Shown here: in pieces, positions 9,878 through 19,889 of the stretch
Numbering within the stretch: the first letter of the stretch is position 1
How the letters are laid out: every line of letters starts with the position of its first letter
Assembly (NCBI GenBank): GCA_030765055.1
Contig: CM060953.1
Location: forward strand, 179,096,709-179,160,708
DNA: 64,000 nt
DNA from: Mantis religiosa
Lineage: Eukaryota > Arthropoda > Insecta > Mantodea > Mantidae
Reading direction: 5' to 3'
Position numbers and translations under genes: made by a program
The notes under the pieces: model-generated
The model's input: the letters and a program-made list of their open reading frames with translations, nothing else
Databases searched by the model: none
Told to the model about the DNA's origin: nothing

Positions 9878-12337
9878 TAGTTAAAACATTCCTAATACAA
9901 TAAACAGTATTGGCATATGTGTTCCATTTTATGGTCAAGTGTTTTATTTAAAATCCTGTTGAATTATTTGGGTTTCCTTTATTACGCTACTAAGAGTGGA
10001 CATAGAACTGATTACAAAGCACGCAGATATAAAATATAGATATATTCTGACCTGAACGTAACCAAAATTAGTATACCAAAATTAGTTGCTATATATTACA
10101 AATATAACAAATTAATTTTAATTAGTAAATTATTTGTCCAAACAAAAGATAGACCTCGTCTGTCATTTATTCCTGAGAAGTAGAAAACACATCTAACTGA
10201 CTTTGCGGCGAATACATCTTGTACACGTGAGTGTTTAGATGGTGTAGCCATTGTGTCCTTAAAGGGCGGGCCCTTTTAATCTGATAATACTGTACACGAG
10301 GAGATAAACCGCATCAGTAACACTTCTCGCTGATGAAGCAAAGTTTTGGCTACCGTCCATGTTTGCTCCTTCCAGTAAATGACACTATATTTTTCACCAC
10401 GTGGACAAATATCCCACTTTTGAAACACATAACATAAACATACGATGTGCCGCCAAGCTCCATTAAACGTTCGCATCATCGCTAACACTCCACTAAATCA
10501 CGTTCTTCATTAAAACCACCTCCTTGCGATGAAGTTCCGCTCGACTGCACGCGGAGAAGCACCCGTCAAAACCCGTCAGCTCGGAGGTAAACATTCTGAC
10601 TTTGTTTCATAAATTGTAACTTTATTCTCAGTAAGAGGTATATTATCTGGAACACTTGCTAACGTACTGAGTTTTATGTGATCTGTGAAATGTTTTACAT
10701 TCTTGCTGCCACGTTGTTTAAAACACTCGTCTTTCAAATGTTTACTTACTTTTGGAGAATATGCTACCGGTGTTGAGGGAGGACTGACGTGGCAAATACC
10801 TTAGATTAAAGGAATGAAATGTGCCCAAGCACGTAAACAGTAATATCGATTGTTCTTTTTGCATACAGAAAACAGGCATTTTCCCTACTAATTTTCTGAC
10901 TACCAGAATATTTACTTTCTCTAATATTCACTGTAATAAAAGCTATATTATTGCGTGCACAAGTGGAGACAGCTTGATTCAAAAATGAAAATTGCTTTAA
11001 ATACCACCAAACTTTCTAGTTTATCCAGCTTCATCTATGTGACACAGATTTTCAAAAAGAACCCGTCAGCTCCAACTAGATGATACTGCGCAAATACCTT
11101 GAATTTTCTGGACATAGCCAGCAAAGTCCTCTTATTTATCAATGACTGTTGCGTACAGTCTGATTTTTGAAAGAAGATACGTGAAGGGCATCTGTTTCTC
11201 CAAGAGGGTGCTGCAATGTTGCCCACCAGATGCGCTTTCTTTATCTTCTTAACACTCGATACATAAGGGTTCCAGTTAACTCACCTCAACAAAAATATGC
11301 ACAGTTTATTTGCACTAGCCTACTTTAAAAACAGAAATAATTTGTTCACACATTCACTTCGTTGTAGAGTCTTCACATGAATTCTTTTAAATAATTTTTG
11401 CACTTTGTAACTAATATTCCATACTTACCGTTATTGTTGTTATGCATCGTAAGTTGACATTCCCGCACTAGTGCGGTAAATACTTCTTCATAGAAACACA
11501 TATAGGCGATGTAGTTCTAAAATAAAACATTTTATTATATATATATTATATTTATTAATATTTCAGCTACTATCTTAATTACTAAAATTCAGATTGATAT
11601 AAATACACGTAGTGCAAAAAATAATGTGCAACACACATGTGGTACGCACATAACGGAATCTCGAGTATTGAAAAACCCCGGTGCATGAACCTCGTTTTTT
11701 CAAACCTTTCCTGGTTCCGTATACATTAATATCGCTATATACTATTATTAACGACTTTGTTAATTGACATGTTCATATCAACACCGCCGATATGCCGGAA
11801 TTTTGACCCACAGGAATTCTTCTACGTACCAGCATATCTACTGACATGTGACTGTCGTTTTTGGATAAAAGGAATACGCTGTTCATTGATAAGGAGCAAA
11901 CTCTCGTCTTCCTGTTGGAAGAATTCTCTAAGAGAACAGATAAATTCTGTGGCTTAACTATGCAATGAAACACCCCAACCGTAAGCTGATCTTTGTCTTG
12001 GGCCATTATTCCTCGGTCCACCTCTAATCCTACCACCACTACGTCTTGCTTCCATAAAAACGTATTTTAATTGTGTTTTAACAAAGAAGGTTAACAATAC
12101 ACAGCGCAACTGAATACTCAAGCAAACTCTGTTTCCCGCATACAACTAGCGATAACTGACCTGAGGAGTACGTGATTCAACAGTGTAAGCAATCTGGCAA
12201 CCTTTGTTTACGTTGTCATAGCAACGACCCTCTCCTCTTACCCTCCGCGTCCCTTGCTTGATGACCTTCACGCATATTCTTTTAAAAAGTCAGATTGTAA
12301 CTTGTAAATGGCAAGAGACAAAATATCAGAGTACACG
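9878..12337. other. 2.4 kb without recognisable gene or repeat
   Basis: Mostly AT-rich sequence with scattered ORFs under 90 codons, for example minus-strand 11773-12039. None carries a motif I recognise and none has a second copy in the window. No splice-bounded coding segment could be supported. Confidence 0.4.
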
Positions 12338-12720
12338 GATTAGGACTACTACGGAGGGAATTCGGCCCCAAGTGAGGCATATGTGGGAGAAAGGATGAGG
12401 CGAGAGACACGGCGGGAGATCCAAGGAGTCGCGACAGTGCAAAGGGCCGGGTCCGTACCAGTTGGTAACTCCCGCGGCACACCAGCACAATCAACATCCC
12501 ACTCAACAGTCCGGAAACGGCCCAACAGGTCGGCCCGGAGACCGGCTACCGTGCTACCGAATGAAGAAGTGTTTACCAGGAACATATCATTCTGCCATGC
12601 ACCGCCGATACACCCGCCGACACTTCTACCCTGAAAGAGACATGATATGAAATGATAATGGAAATGAAATGGAAAGACACGAAATTCGGGGGATGTAACT
12701 AACCTACCCAGCATTCGCCT
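12338..12720 (-). repeat. SINE-G partial copy, minus strand
   Basis: On the minus strand this matches the middle and 3' part of the full SINE-G at 32998-33609: GTCTCTTTCAGGGTAGAAG, CGGCGGTGCATGGCAG, the GGGCCG-rich middle and an end in GTCCTAATCC. The tRNA-like head is missing, so the copy is 5' truncated. The ORFs here (83 to 121 codons, both strands) run through SINE sequence and are not genes. Confidence 0.8.
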
Positions 12721-12729
12721 AGCTTTATC

Positions 12730-13400
12730 CAGTTAAAGCACAGAATTTCTCTTCTCTTCCTTGTTCACTTCATGGCATAGGCAATCTAGCACCTGTTCAA
12801 AACATCAAGCCATCGCTTCCTGCGTCTACCCATTGATCTCCTTCCTTTAGGATAATACTGCATTAGAAAGTCTTATCTGGTATTCTTTTAACAATGTTCT
12901 ATCCACTTCTGTTTCAATTAACATTTCATAAATACAAAATTAAAAACTTCTAACTCTTCTCTAATAATTTCACGTGTAATTAGGTCACTCTTCGTACATC
13001 CCTTCACACTTCCTAAGATCTTCATTTCTGAAGCTTATATTTCACTCCGTTGTCTAAATCTCACTTTCGTACGCTACTATAGGTACAGCCACAACTTTGT
13101 AAAGCTTTAATAATTTTGTTTCTTTAGGTATTTCTTTCCTAAATGTCGTTTAATTATTTCATATACTCTTTGAAATTTGCATATTTTACTGTCCACATTC
13201 AACCAAAATTACTTACCAAGTAGTTAAAATGGTACACCTGCAACGGTTTTCTCCTAATTGCTTCTTTCCCTATAAATACCCTTACCTTTTTCGTAAAATA
13301 ACTTTTCTCATTATTTTGAGTAACATTATAAACGTCTGCAATAAAAAGTTGTTCTTTGAGATTTTAAAACCTAGTCACTAATTGCTTCCATTTCCTCATT
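12730..13400 (-). pseudogene. LINE reverse-transcriptase C-terminal remnant, heavily decayed
   Basis: On the minus strand the order is LYKVVAVPIVAYESE near 13100, then FRNEDLRKCEGM. This is followed by a hydrophilic stretch and finally QEAMA near 12830. This is the familiar tail of insect non-LTR retrotransposon ORF2: the KT-A-P-LLYGSE motif followed by a basic C-terminus. Several stops and frameshifts break it. A less decayed relative is at 49484-49885. Confidence 0.6.
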
Positions 13401-14925
13401 AGATCGACAACATAAATACTAAAATTGATTAATTACATTGCATCATTCTTATAATTTGTGAGTATCCTCTTTGCTCCAATATATGCTACATTTGTGACAC
13501 AATATCTTTTATTAATTTTTTCTTCTTCTGGGGGTATAATGAAGTCGAAGAATTTCGTTATTATTGGTTTAAATTTTAAACTACTTATTCTCTTCTCAAA
13601 TTGAAAGTCGTTGTTCTTTTCTTTCCTTGGTTCTTTTCTCTTTGCCATGAAAAGAGAACAGAATTTTCAGAACAATCACATTATTTGCAAATGCCATATG
13701 TTTATATTTTGCACAAGTCTTTACTTCGCCCTTTTATCTATATATGCTTGTCCAATTTGTAGAACTTTAGCCGCAAGCTAAATTAATCGTCTGGAGGTTT
13801 TCATAATAAAGTTTTAAGGCCTATAACAACCGCATCTTGGCTTGATGAACTTGGACTTAATGACACATTTGCTCTCAGGCCTCGCATTTTTCCAGCATCT
13901 TCTCATATATCTACTTCTCCTTGGGATACGAAAATCTGATACGGTTCCCCGGATCCACAGTCGTCTCCCCCGGGACTTTCTGCCTTCTTCCGAAGTGATT
14001 CGGATAAGAAACTTTCAGTGAGCCAATGTTTAGTGGCAGAGGGGGCTTCACGTGGCTTCGTGACTCCGATTCTGAACAGCATTTCCAATGCTGAACGAAT
14101 TCATCAAAAAATTACTACTCCTAAAGAATTTTATAATCACTCTAGCCTACTTTATTCCTCTGTTTCTCTCGTATCTGCAAGGAAATACGCAATAAAAGCG
14201 TTACATGTTCTTTTTTTAAATATATACTAATGATTTCTGGAATACGGGCGCCATTTCCAAAATTTTGTTTACGTTAATTTATCTACCACATAGGAATACA
14301 GAAAACATTGTTTTCCAGTCAAAAATTCGATATCGAGATTTAATCTAAAGCAAAAAAAAAAAAAAAAAAAACTGTTTTCTGTGATTAACTTTCGTTCTAC
14401 GAACCCAGTTACAGAAAATGTGTACAGAATTTTAAATAACCAATTCGAATTAAAGAACGCCTTTTGCAGCTTTAGGGTTTTACGAGTTATTTCCTGATGC
14501 TATTTAGAATTTCCACTATCCCAAGCACTCTGTTATGCACGTGCTTTTGCTACTCTTTAGACCACGCAACAGTATTCCGAATGTCAAATTCAACAAACAT
14601 TTGACTGAGATACACGCATTCTGTACCACAGCGTTCCGATTATCACCGGGCTGCTGGCCATCAATGGCATCACAATGCAGCGGAAAAGGAATTAAACCCT
14701 GAGGGTTGATTGATGTTAACATGGCACCCAAAACTACTGTCACGTGCTCTGTTGGGAGAGGGACTTCAGACGACTTCAGTTGCCATGATGTGGAGCGTTG
14801 CGTAGTGCTAGTGCTGTTTCTGAAGTGTGACTGGCAAAATATTTGAAAGCGAGTGGAGATTGGGTTGAATTCGGGGCATTGGTTCTCAGAAGCTGTGGAT
14901 GTTGTACTTATGGGCGGTGATGCAT
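13401..14925. other. No recognisable feature; A-run near 14351
   Basis: AT-rich sequence with short ORFs only. A run of about 19 As starts near 14352. Nothing further recognised. Confidence 0.4.
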
Positions 14926-15130
14926 AGCCTTCAGATGCCTCTCGTGAAAGCTGGATGGCAGAAGGAGAAGAGGAAGACCCTGGAAAGGATGGGTAGATGA
15001 TGTAGAAAATGGCTTGAGAAAGTTGGGGGTTAAAAGCTGGAGAAGAAAAGCAGAGGACCGAGAAGAATGGAAGAGGGTGGTTAGGTAGGCCAAGGGTCTA
15101 CATGGCCTGTAGTGCCTGTTATCATAATGC
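14926..15130 (+). pseudogene. LINE ORF2 C-terminal fragment, plus strand
   Basis: One plus frame reads GRRRRRGRPWKGWVDDVENG followed by LRKLGVKSWRRKAEDREEW and KRVVR, the basic C-terminal end typical of insect LINE ORF2 proteins. A stop interrupts just afterwards. The rest of the element is absent on the 5' side, as expected for a 5'-truncated insertion. The antisense ORF 14908-15150 is a shadow. Confidence 0.65.
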
Positions 15131-15678
15131 ATCTCCTGAAAGGATGTCACTCGGATTAGGTTGTACTCGACCGAAGTTATTGTTAATCCTACACTTAAAT
15201 TGGCGCGCGCAAGTACACTGCTAAGACATTAGACGTTTGAGTTGTAACTGTCCTTTCACAGAATGTATTTAAAATCACTGTCTTAGTAACAGAAATCGAT
15301 AATGAAACAAATGCCTAGCATCATCCTAGTCTAAAGCTTTCGGAAGACATTCATTCTTCACACCCAAATTCGAATAAAATACTGCCAATTTAAGTAACTC
15401 AGCAGCGTTTGAAATGGGAATAGACAACGCCAAGAAAGCCAATTAACCACTAACTTGGGCGCTTTTGGCAGAGCCAATTAAATTTGTCGATGATGTATGT
15501 TGGATCAATCAAGACCTAGGATCATGATTGATATTTACACACACACGCACGCACGCAAAAACCACCAATATACACATTTTTAAAATGCTTTCCTTGGAAC
15601 CAAAACGTGTATTTTCAGTGACATCTCGGTATCCAATTTTTGGGTGGAATACAATTATTACATACTGTAAGTATATAT

Positions 15679-15917
15679 GCCGGCCTCATTAGCGTAGATG
15701 GTAGCATGTCTGACTCACGTTCAACAGGTCCCAAGTTCGAATCTCGATCAGGCTGAGTTACCAGGATAAGGTTTTTTCCGGGGTTTTCCCTTATCCTGAA
15801 AGATGAATGTCGGGCAACTATAAGCTCTACGTACCCTGGGCCCATTTGAGCGTCATTTCACCCATTCCATTCATCGTGGGATATGACTGAACGTTGGAGG
15901 ACGTAAATTACAAAAAA
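15679..15917 (+). repeat. SINE-A copy 2
   Basis: Full-length SINE-A with head GCCGGCCTCATTAGCGTAG, B box AAGTTCGAATCTC, the TTTTTTCCGGGGTTTTCC block and a CGTAAATTACAAAAAA 3' end. The flanks share a short TATATA-type repeat that may be the target duplication but is too simple to be sure. Confidence 0.9.
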
Positions 15918-17130
15918 TTATATACAGGAGAGTAATCAGCTTAACTGAAAATATTTAGAACCTAGGTTAGATTTTTTCATGTGAACGGCTGAAGGATTTT
16001 TGGAAACACATCAAAATTAAATACATCATTTCATCATTTAATACAAATTTCCTGTTACTTGACTCTTGCATATGTTTCTATGGTATCTAAAGTCCCTGAT
16101 TTTGCTGACCCGTGAGAACAGTTTAAAACCATACTTCCCATGACATCAGCTTCCTGTTTGTTCAAGTCGATCATGTACAGGTGGTACACTGCTGCGATTA
16201 CATTCTGTTTGTCACGTGTCAGCCAGAATATTCTAAGAAGAATGGAAATGATCACGTTTGTTTGATGGTTACGAAGCTTTTGGCGTTGGTTTGGCGTATT
16301 TGGTACAAGGTACGCCTTGCTGGGAGAGACCGTATTTATGCTTATTACTGCAGCCGGGGGGTTCTTCTTCTTAGGATCACTCTTGGGGTCATCCTTGCAT
16401 CTTGGGTTGTCATGCCGTCCGCCAGCGGAGGCCTTTGTATACGCACCCTCTACCACTACGTCACACAGCTCCTAAAGGCAAGCCCCACATAAGGATTCGT
16501 ATAATTATATAATTAGCGCTATCACTCCACCCCAGTCTCTTCAAGAGTATACTTATTTCTTGTATTCCATTATTTATAGTTGGAACTTATTAAATTGGCA
16601 TATAATGAAACTAAGAGTTGTCATGCCACATCCTCATCTTGCTCTATCAGCACGTCTCCCACTTATAAAGTAGTTTCTAACAATATGTGTACAGTGCGGT
16701 GCGGCTGGTTTTGACAATTAAAACGTAAGAAAATTAACGGCGATAAAAAATAATGCTGAAACGCCCCGAGAAATCGGCATACCCATTGAACGGGACCTAG
16801 TTTTTAGACCTGGGCCTAATCAGCGCCCAATAACATTTTCTGAACGGAACTGGTCCATGTCAGTTCATTAAATTCCCGTTACCAACAACCGCGTAACACC
16901 TCGCGAGAGTGCAAAAAACGTGTCGTGTGATTCTAAACACTTATTCTTTCCAAGAAGTGAGCGCTATTTCATAGCGACAGGTTAATTTCTCTGATAAATG
17001 ACCAGGTGAAACTTATGTTCAACTGTTTTTATAGGTGAAGTTTTGTGTGCAAAATATAATGTTTTGGCATTTCGTTTTATGTTATTATCTACTCTACAAA
17101 AAAGTGTCTTTAGTTCATGTTTATAAGAGC
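15918..17130. other. No recognisable feature
   Basis: Includes overlapping ORFs of 103 and 133 codons on opposite strands at 16055-16492. Neither shows a motif I recognise and neither has supporting copies, so I do not call a gene. Confidence 0.4.
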
Positions 17131-18016
17131 GCTGTTTAATAAAGAATGATTATGATTTTTTACGGTTACAATTTTTCCCACTAAACTTAAATCTTATTAT
17201 ATTCTGTTAGCTTAATGTGAAACAAACACGCTGTAGTGGTTTCATTGTTTGTACGCCTGTGAGAACCAGGTAAGTTCAGACATCTTCAGTATCGCCTACC
17301 ACTGCAATGGAGGTAACATGCAGTTAAAGTTGATGTTAGAGGAAGATCCAGATTTTCTTTCAAACGTAATCACTGCTGATGAAACTTGGCTACATCAGTT
17401 TGATTCTGAGAGCAAACAGCAAAGCTCAGTGTGGAAATCTTCATCACCAACCACAAAAAGGCAAAAGTGGTTGCTTCTGCTGGGAAAGTATGGTCATCTC
17501 ATTCTTTGACATTCATGGAATGGTTTATCAGCATGTTGTACCTGCACACACATCAGTAACTGGACAATACTACAGGGATGTCCTTAAAACATTGCAATTC
17601 CATATCAGGCGCAAAAGACCACATTTCCGTGAAGCAGGCTGGATGCTGCACCACGATAATGCGCGGCCGCATATTGCCAATGTTGTTGCTGAATATCTTG
17701 CAAAAATCAACGTGAAGTGCATCCCTCACCCTCCCTATAGTCCGGATTTAGCCCCATGTGACTTTTTTCTATTCCCTAACTTGAAGAAACGCCTTCGTTT
17801 GAGGCATTATCCATCATCAGAAGCAGTGGTGAAGGCTGCGGAGGTGATTTTGAAGGATCTCTCAAAAATGGTTCCGAGCATGTCTTTGAAGATTGGCAGA
17901 AGTGCTGGGACAAGTGCATCGCATTCAGGGGAGACTTTTGAGAAGGATAATCAAAATTATGAGGATGAGTAAAGGTATGTTGTCAAAAATATTGTGATCA
18001 TTCTTTATTGAACAGC
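17131..18016 (+). mobile_element. Internally deleted mariner-family element with TIRs
   Basis: The left end GCTGTTTAATAAAGAATGAT (17131-17150) pairs with the right end, whose reverse complement is GCTGTTCAATAAAGAATGAT (17997-18016); one mismatch in 20. The element is 886 bp against about 1.3 kb for a typical mariner. The transposase inside has its catalytic part but no recognisable helix-turn-helix region, so an internal deletion near the left end is likely. It is a different family from the mariner at 6648-7929. Confidence 0.85.
17249..17972 (+). pseudogene. Mariner transposase fragment, catalytic domain, frameshifted
   Basis: The first part (17249-17509) contains the first catalytic aspartate in ITADETWLHQF. 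A one-base shift within about 17460-17510 passes the reading to the frame of 17379-17972. That frame holds MLHHDNARPH (second aspartate) and PPYSPDLAPCDFFLF (third), with 34 residues between them (DD34D). The C-terminal tail is open to the stop at 17970. The N-terminal DNA-binding half is missing, so no functional protein is expected even without the frameshift. Confidence 0.88.
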
Positions 18017-18426
18017 CTTCGTATGTTTTCTTTTCAACACAATAATTTGGAGTGTCAAGTGATCTTTAATGTCGACTTGACACTGTCTTTAATGAACTGA
18101 AAAGAGGAAATACTACATAAGCACACAAAAAGTAAGCACACTATCTTGTGTAGTGCGTAATTGTACATAGTACAGTACATGGAGCGCAGAGATAACTTAA
18201 AACGCCTTGCCAAAACATTTTATTTTGCACGCAAAAATGACTACAAGACAGACTATTACATTCTTATTACCTGTCTGACGAATGAGTGCAGTTGTTATGG
18301 GAGATCTCTCGGTTTGAAGAGGTCAAAGGAGGGAATATAGTACAGTCATAACACCACGTATATTTTTATAATTGCTATATCTATATCCCATTCCCTTAAG
18401 TATTCTCCAAAATGTGCCCTAGATTC
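18017..18426. other. Spacer with a 10-bp-stem hairpin
   Basis: AGTGTCAAGT at 18051-18060 and ACTTGACACT at 18075-18084 form a perfect 10-bp stem with a 14-nt loop. No gene is visible around it and its role is unknown. Confidence 0.5.
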
Positions 18427-18440
18427 AGAAGGAATATTTT
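18427..18440 (+). repeat. Left target-site duplication of the Jockey-type LINE
   Basis: AGAAGGAATATTTT here is repeated without mismatch at 19876-19889. It brackets the LINE exactly and marks both ends of the insertion. Confidence 0.93.
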
Positions 18441-18445
18441 ATATA

Positions 18446-19648
18446 GCAATCTTCCATAAGCCCAATAAACCCAAACACCTCCGCGAAAGCAATCGTCCTA
18501 TGAGTCTGTTGCCGACCCTCTCCAAGCTGTTTGAAAAAGTAATTCATCGTCGTCTTCTGTCTTATCTTAATCATAACCATGTTCTTCCGCCTCATCATTT
18601 TGGATTTCGTCACAAACAATCCTCTACCCATCAGCTTTTACGATTAACTCAGTCAATTGTTCACGGCTTCGAGGCCCATCAGTATACCACGGCTGTTTTC
18701 CTTGATGTGGCACAGGCATTCGACAGAGTTTGGCATGATGGTTTGCTCCTTAAGCTCTACCGCATCGGTCTTCCTAATTACTTATCACATCTAATCCACA
18801 GTTTCCTCTACGACCGCAGCTTTTCAGTACGCATTGGTGGAAAGCTTTCATCTCCACGTAATATTACCGCAGGTGTCCCACAGGGTTCTATCTTAGCCCC
18901 GACTCCATTTAATATATACATTTCTGATATTCCTGACTTAGCTCCGACTTCTTTAGCTCTTTACGCTGATGACACAGTACTATATTATTCTCATGTTAAT
19001 CTCCAGTACGCACAACAAGTAGTACAGCTTTCTTTAGATCGCCTAACTCATTGGTTCAGTACTTGGCGGATCTCTTTGAACCCTCGGAAAACCGAGGCTA
19101 AAATCTTCACTCTTCGCCGATATACTCCGCTTACTGCGTTGTGTCTCTACAGGAACAATGTCCCTTGGCTCCCAACTACAACTCCCGTTAAATACCTTGG
19201 AGTGCTTTTGGACTCTCGACTGACCTGGCGTGCTCATATCGATCGTCTTATATCACTGGCCTCCGGACGACTTTCAAAACTCTCACCTCTGTTGCATCGC
19301 CGTTCCAGCCTCGGCCTACAGTCTTCATTGTTACTCTACAAATTACTCGTTCGTCCGCTTATTACATATGCCTGCCAAGTGTGGGGGCCGCACAAACGTC
19401 ATCTGCGTCGTCTTCAGCTCATACAGAATCGCTTCATGCGCATCGCTACCAACGCTCCATGGTTCATCCGCAATCAGCAGCTCCATCACGAACTAGGACT
19501 GTTACCTCTTCACGACTACATTCGCAGGATCGCTCGTCGTTTATTTTCCACGCTGCAAGAAGTTCTAGGAACTGTGCATTATAACATCGGCGTCCGCACG
19601 CGCCAGCCCTCACGCTTGAAGAGGAGACTACCACAGGACTACTTCTAA
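18446..19648 (+). CDS. Non-LTR reverse transcriptase, 3' part, open frame (Jockey-type)
   Basis: The frame is open from the truncation point. The first internal ATG is at 18500, giving 382 codons, but the true protein would have begun far upstream. Motifs in order are FHKPNKPKHLRESNRPMSLL near the start, AVFLDVAQAFDRVWHDGLL, AGVPQGSILAPTPFNIYISD, the catalytic LYADDTVLYY near 18960, KTEAKIF and KYLGVLLDSRLTW. A thumb/C-terminal region follows (YKLLVRPLITYACQVWG), ending in RLPQDYF. No stop or frameshift lies within. It cannot be expressed as a complete ORF2, because the endonuclease and RT fingers are missing. Closest to Jockey-clade ORF2 in motif wording; clade not tested. Confidence 0.92.
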   Translation, partial: AIFHKPNKPKHLRESNRPMSLLPTLSKLFEKVIHRRLLSYLNHNHVLPPHHFGFRHKQSSTHQLLRLTQSIVHGFEAHQYTTAVFLDVAQAFDRVWHDGLLLKLYRIGLPNYLSHLIHSFLYDRSFSVRIGGKLSSPRNITAGVPQGSILAPTPFNIYISDIPDLAPTSLALYADDTVLYYSHVNLQYAQQVVQLSLDRLTHWFSTWRISLNPRKTEAKIFTLRRYTPLTALCLYRNNVPWLPTTTPVKYLGVLLDSRLTWRAHIDRLISLASGRLSKLSPLLHRRSSLGLQSSLLLYKLLVRPLITYACQVWGPHKRHLRRLQLIQNRFMRIATNAPWFIRNQQLHHELGLLPLHDYIRRIARRLFSTLQEVLGTVHYNIGVRTRQPSRLKRRLPQDYF

Positions 19649-19875
19649 GTGATACATCTGATTCGAGTGATTCTAGTGCTTGATGTCTGTCTTACACCTC
19701 CAATATTGACATAGTTTCTCAGAGAGTATTATTGGAGTTTTTACTTAATGTAGTTAGTTGGCGGCCTGTTAGCCTACCCCTGAGTGTTATTGTTCTTATT
19801 GTACTGTTACCTTCTTTTCACTCTGATCTGTAAAGCATTGTACTGCTGATCGATCAATAAAAAAATTATAAAAAA
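19649..19875 (+). other. LINE 3' untranslated region and A-rich tail
   Basis: A short 3' UTR follows the stop, ending in ATCAATAAAAAAATTATAAAA and then the right TSD. The AATAAA lies about 20 bases before the end and may act as the polyadenylation signal. Confidence 0.7.
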
Positions 19876-19889
19876 AGAAGGAATATTTT

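Larger units (their letters stand above)
18441..19875 (+). mobile_element. 5'-truncated Jockey-type LINE with perfect TSD
   Basis: The insertion runs from within the reverse transcriptase domain to an A-rich 3' tail (CAATAAAAAAATTATAAAAAA) and is flanked by a perfect 14-bp duplication. 5' truncation and TSDs of this size are the known outcome of target-primed reverse transcription. The intact reading frame and perfect TSD suggest a relatively recent insertion. ORF1 and the endonuclease domain are absent. Confidence 0.93.

Noticed and set aside
16055..16492. Overlapping 133- and 103-codon ORFs on opposite strands
   Set aside because: No domain, no second copy and no coding motif. ORFs of this length are expected by chance over this much sequence.
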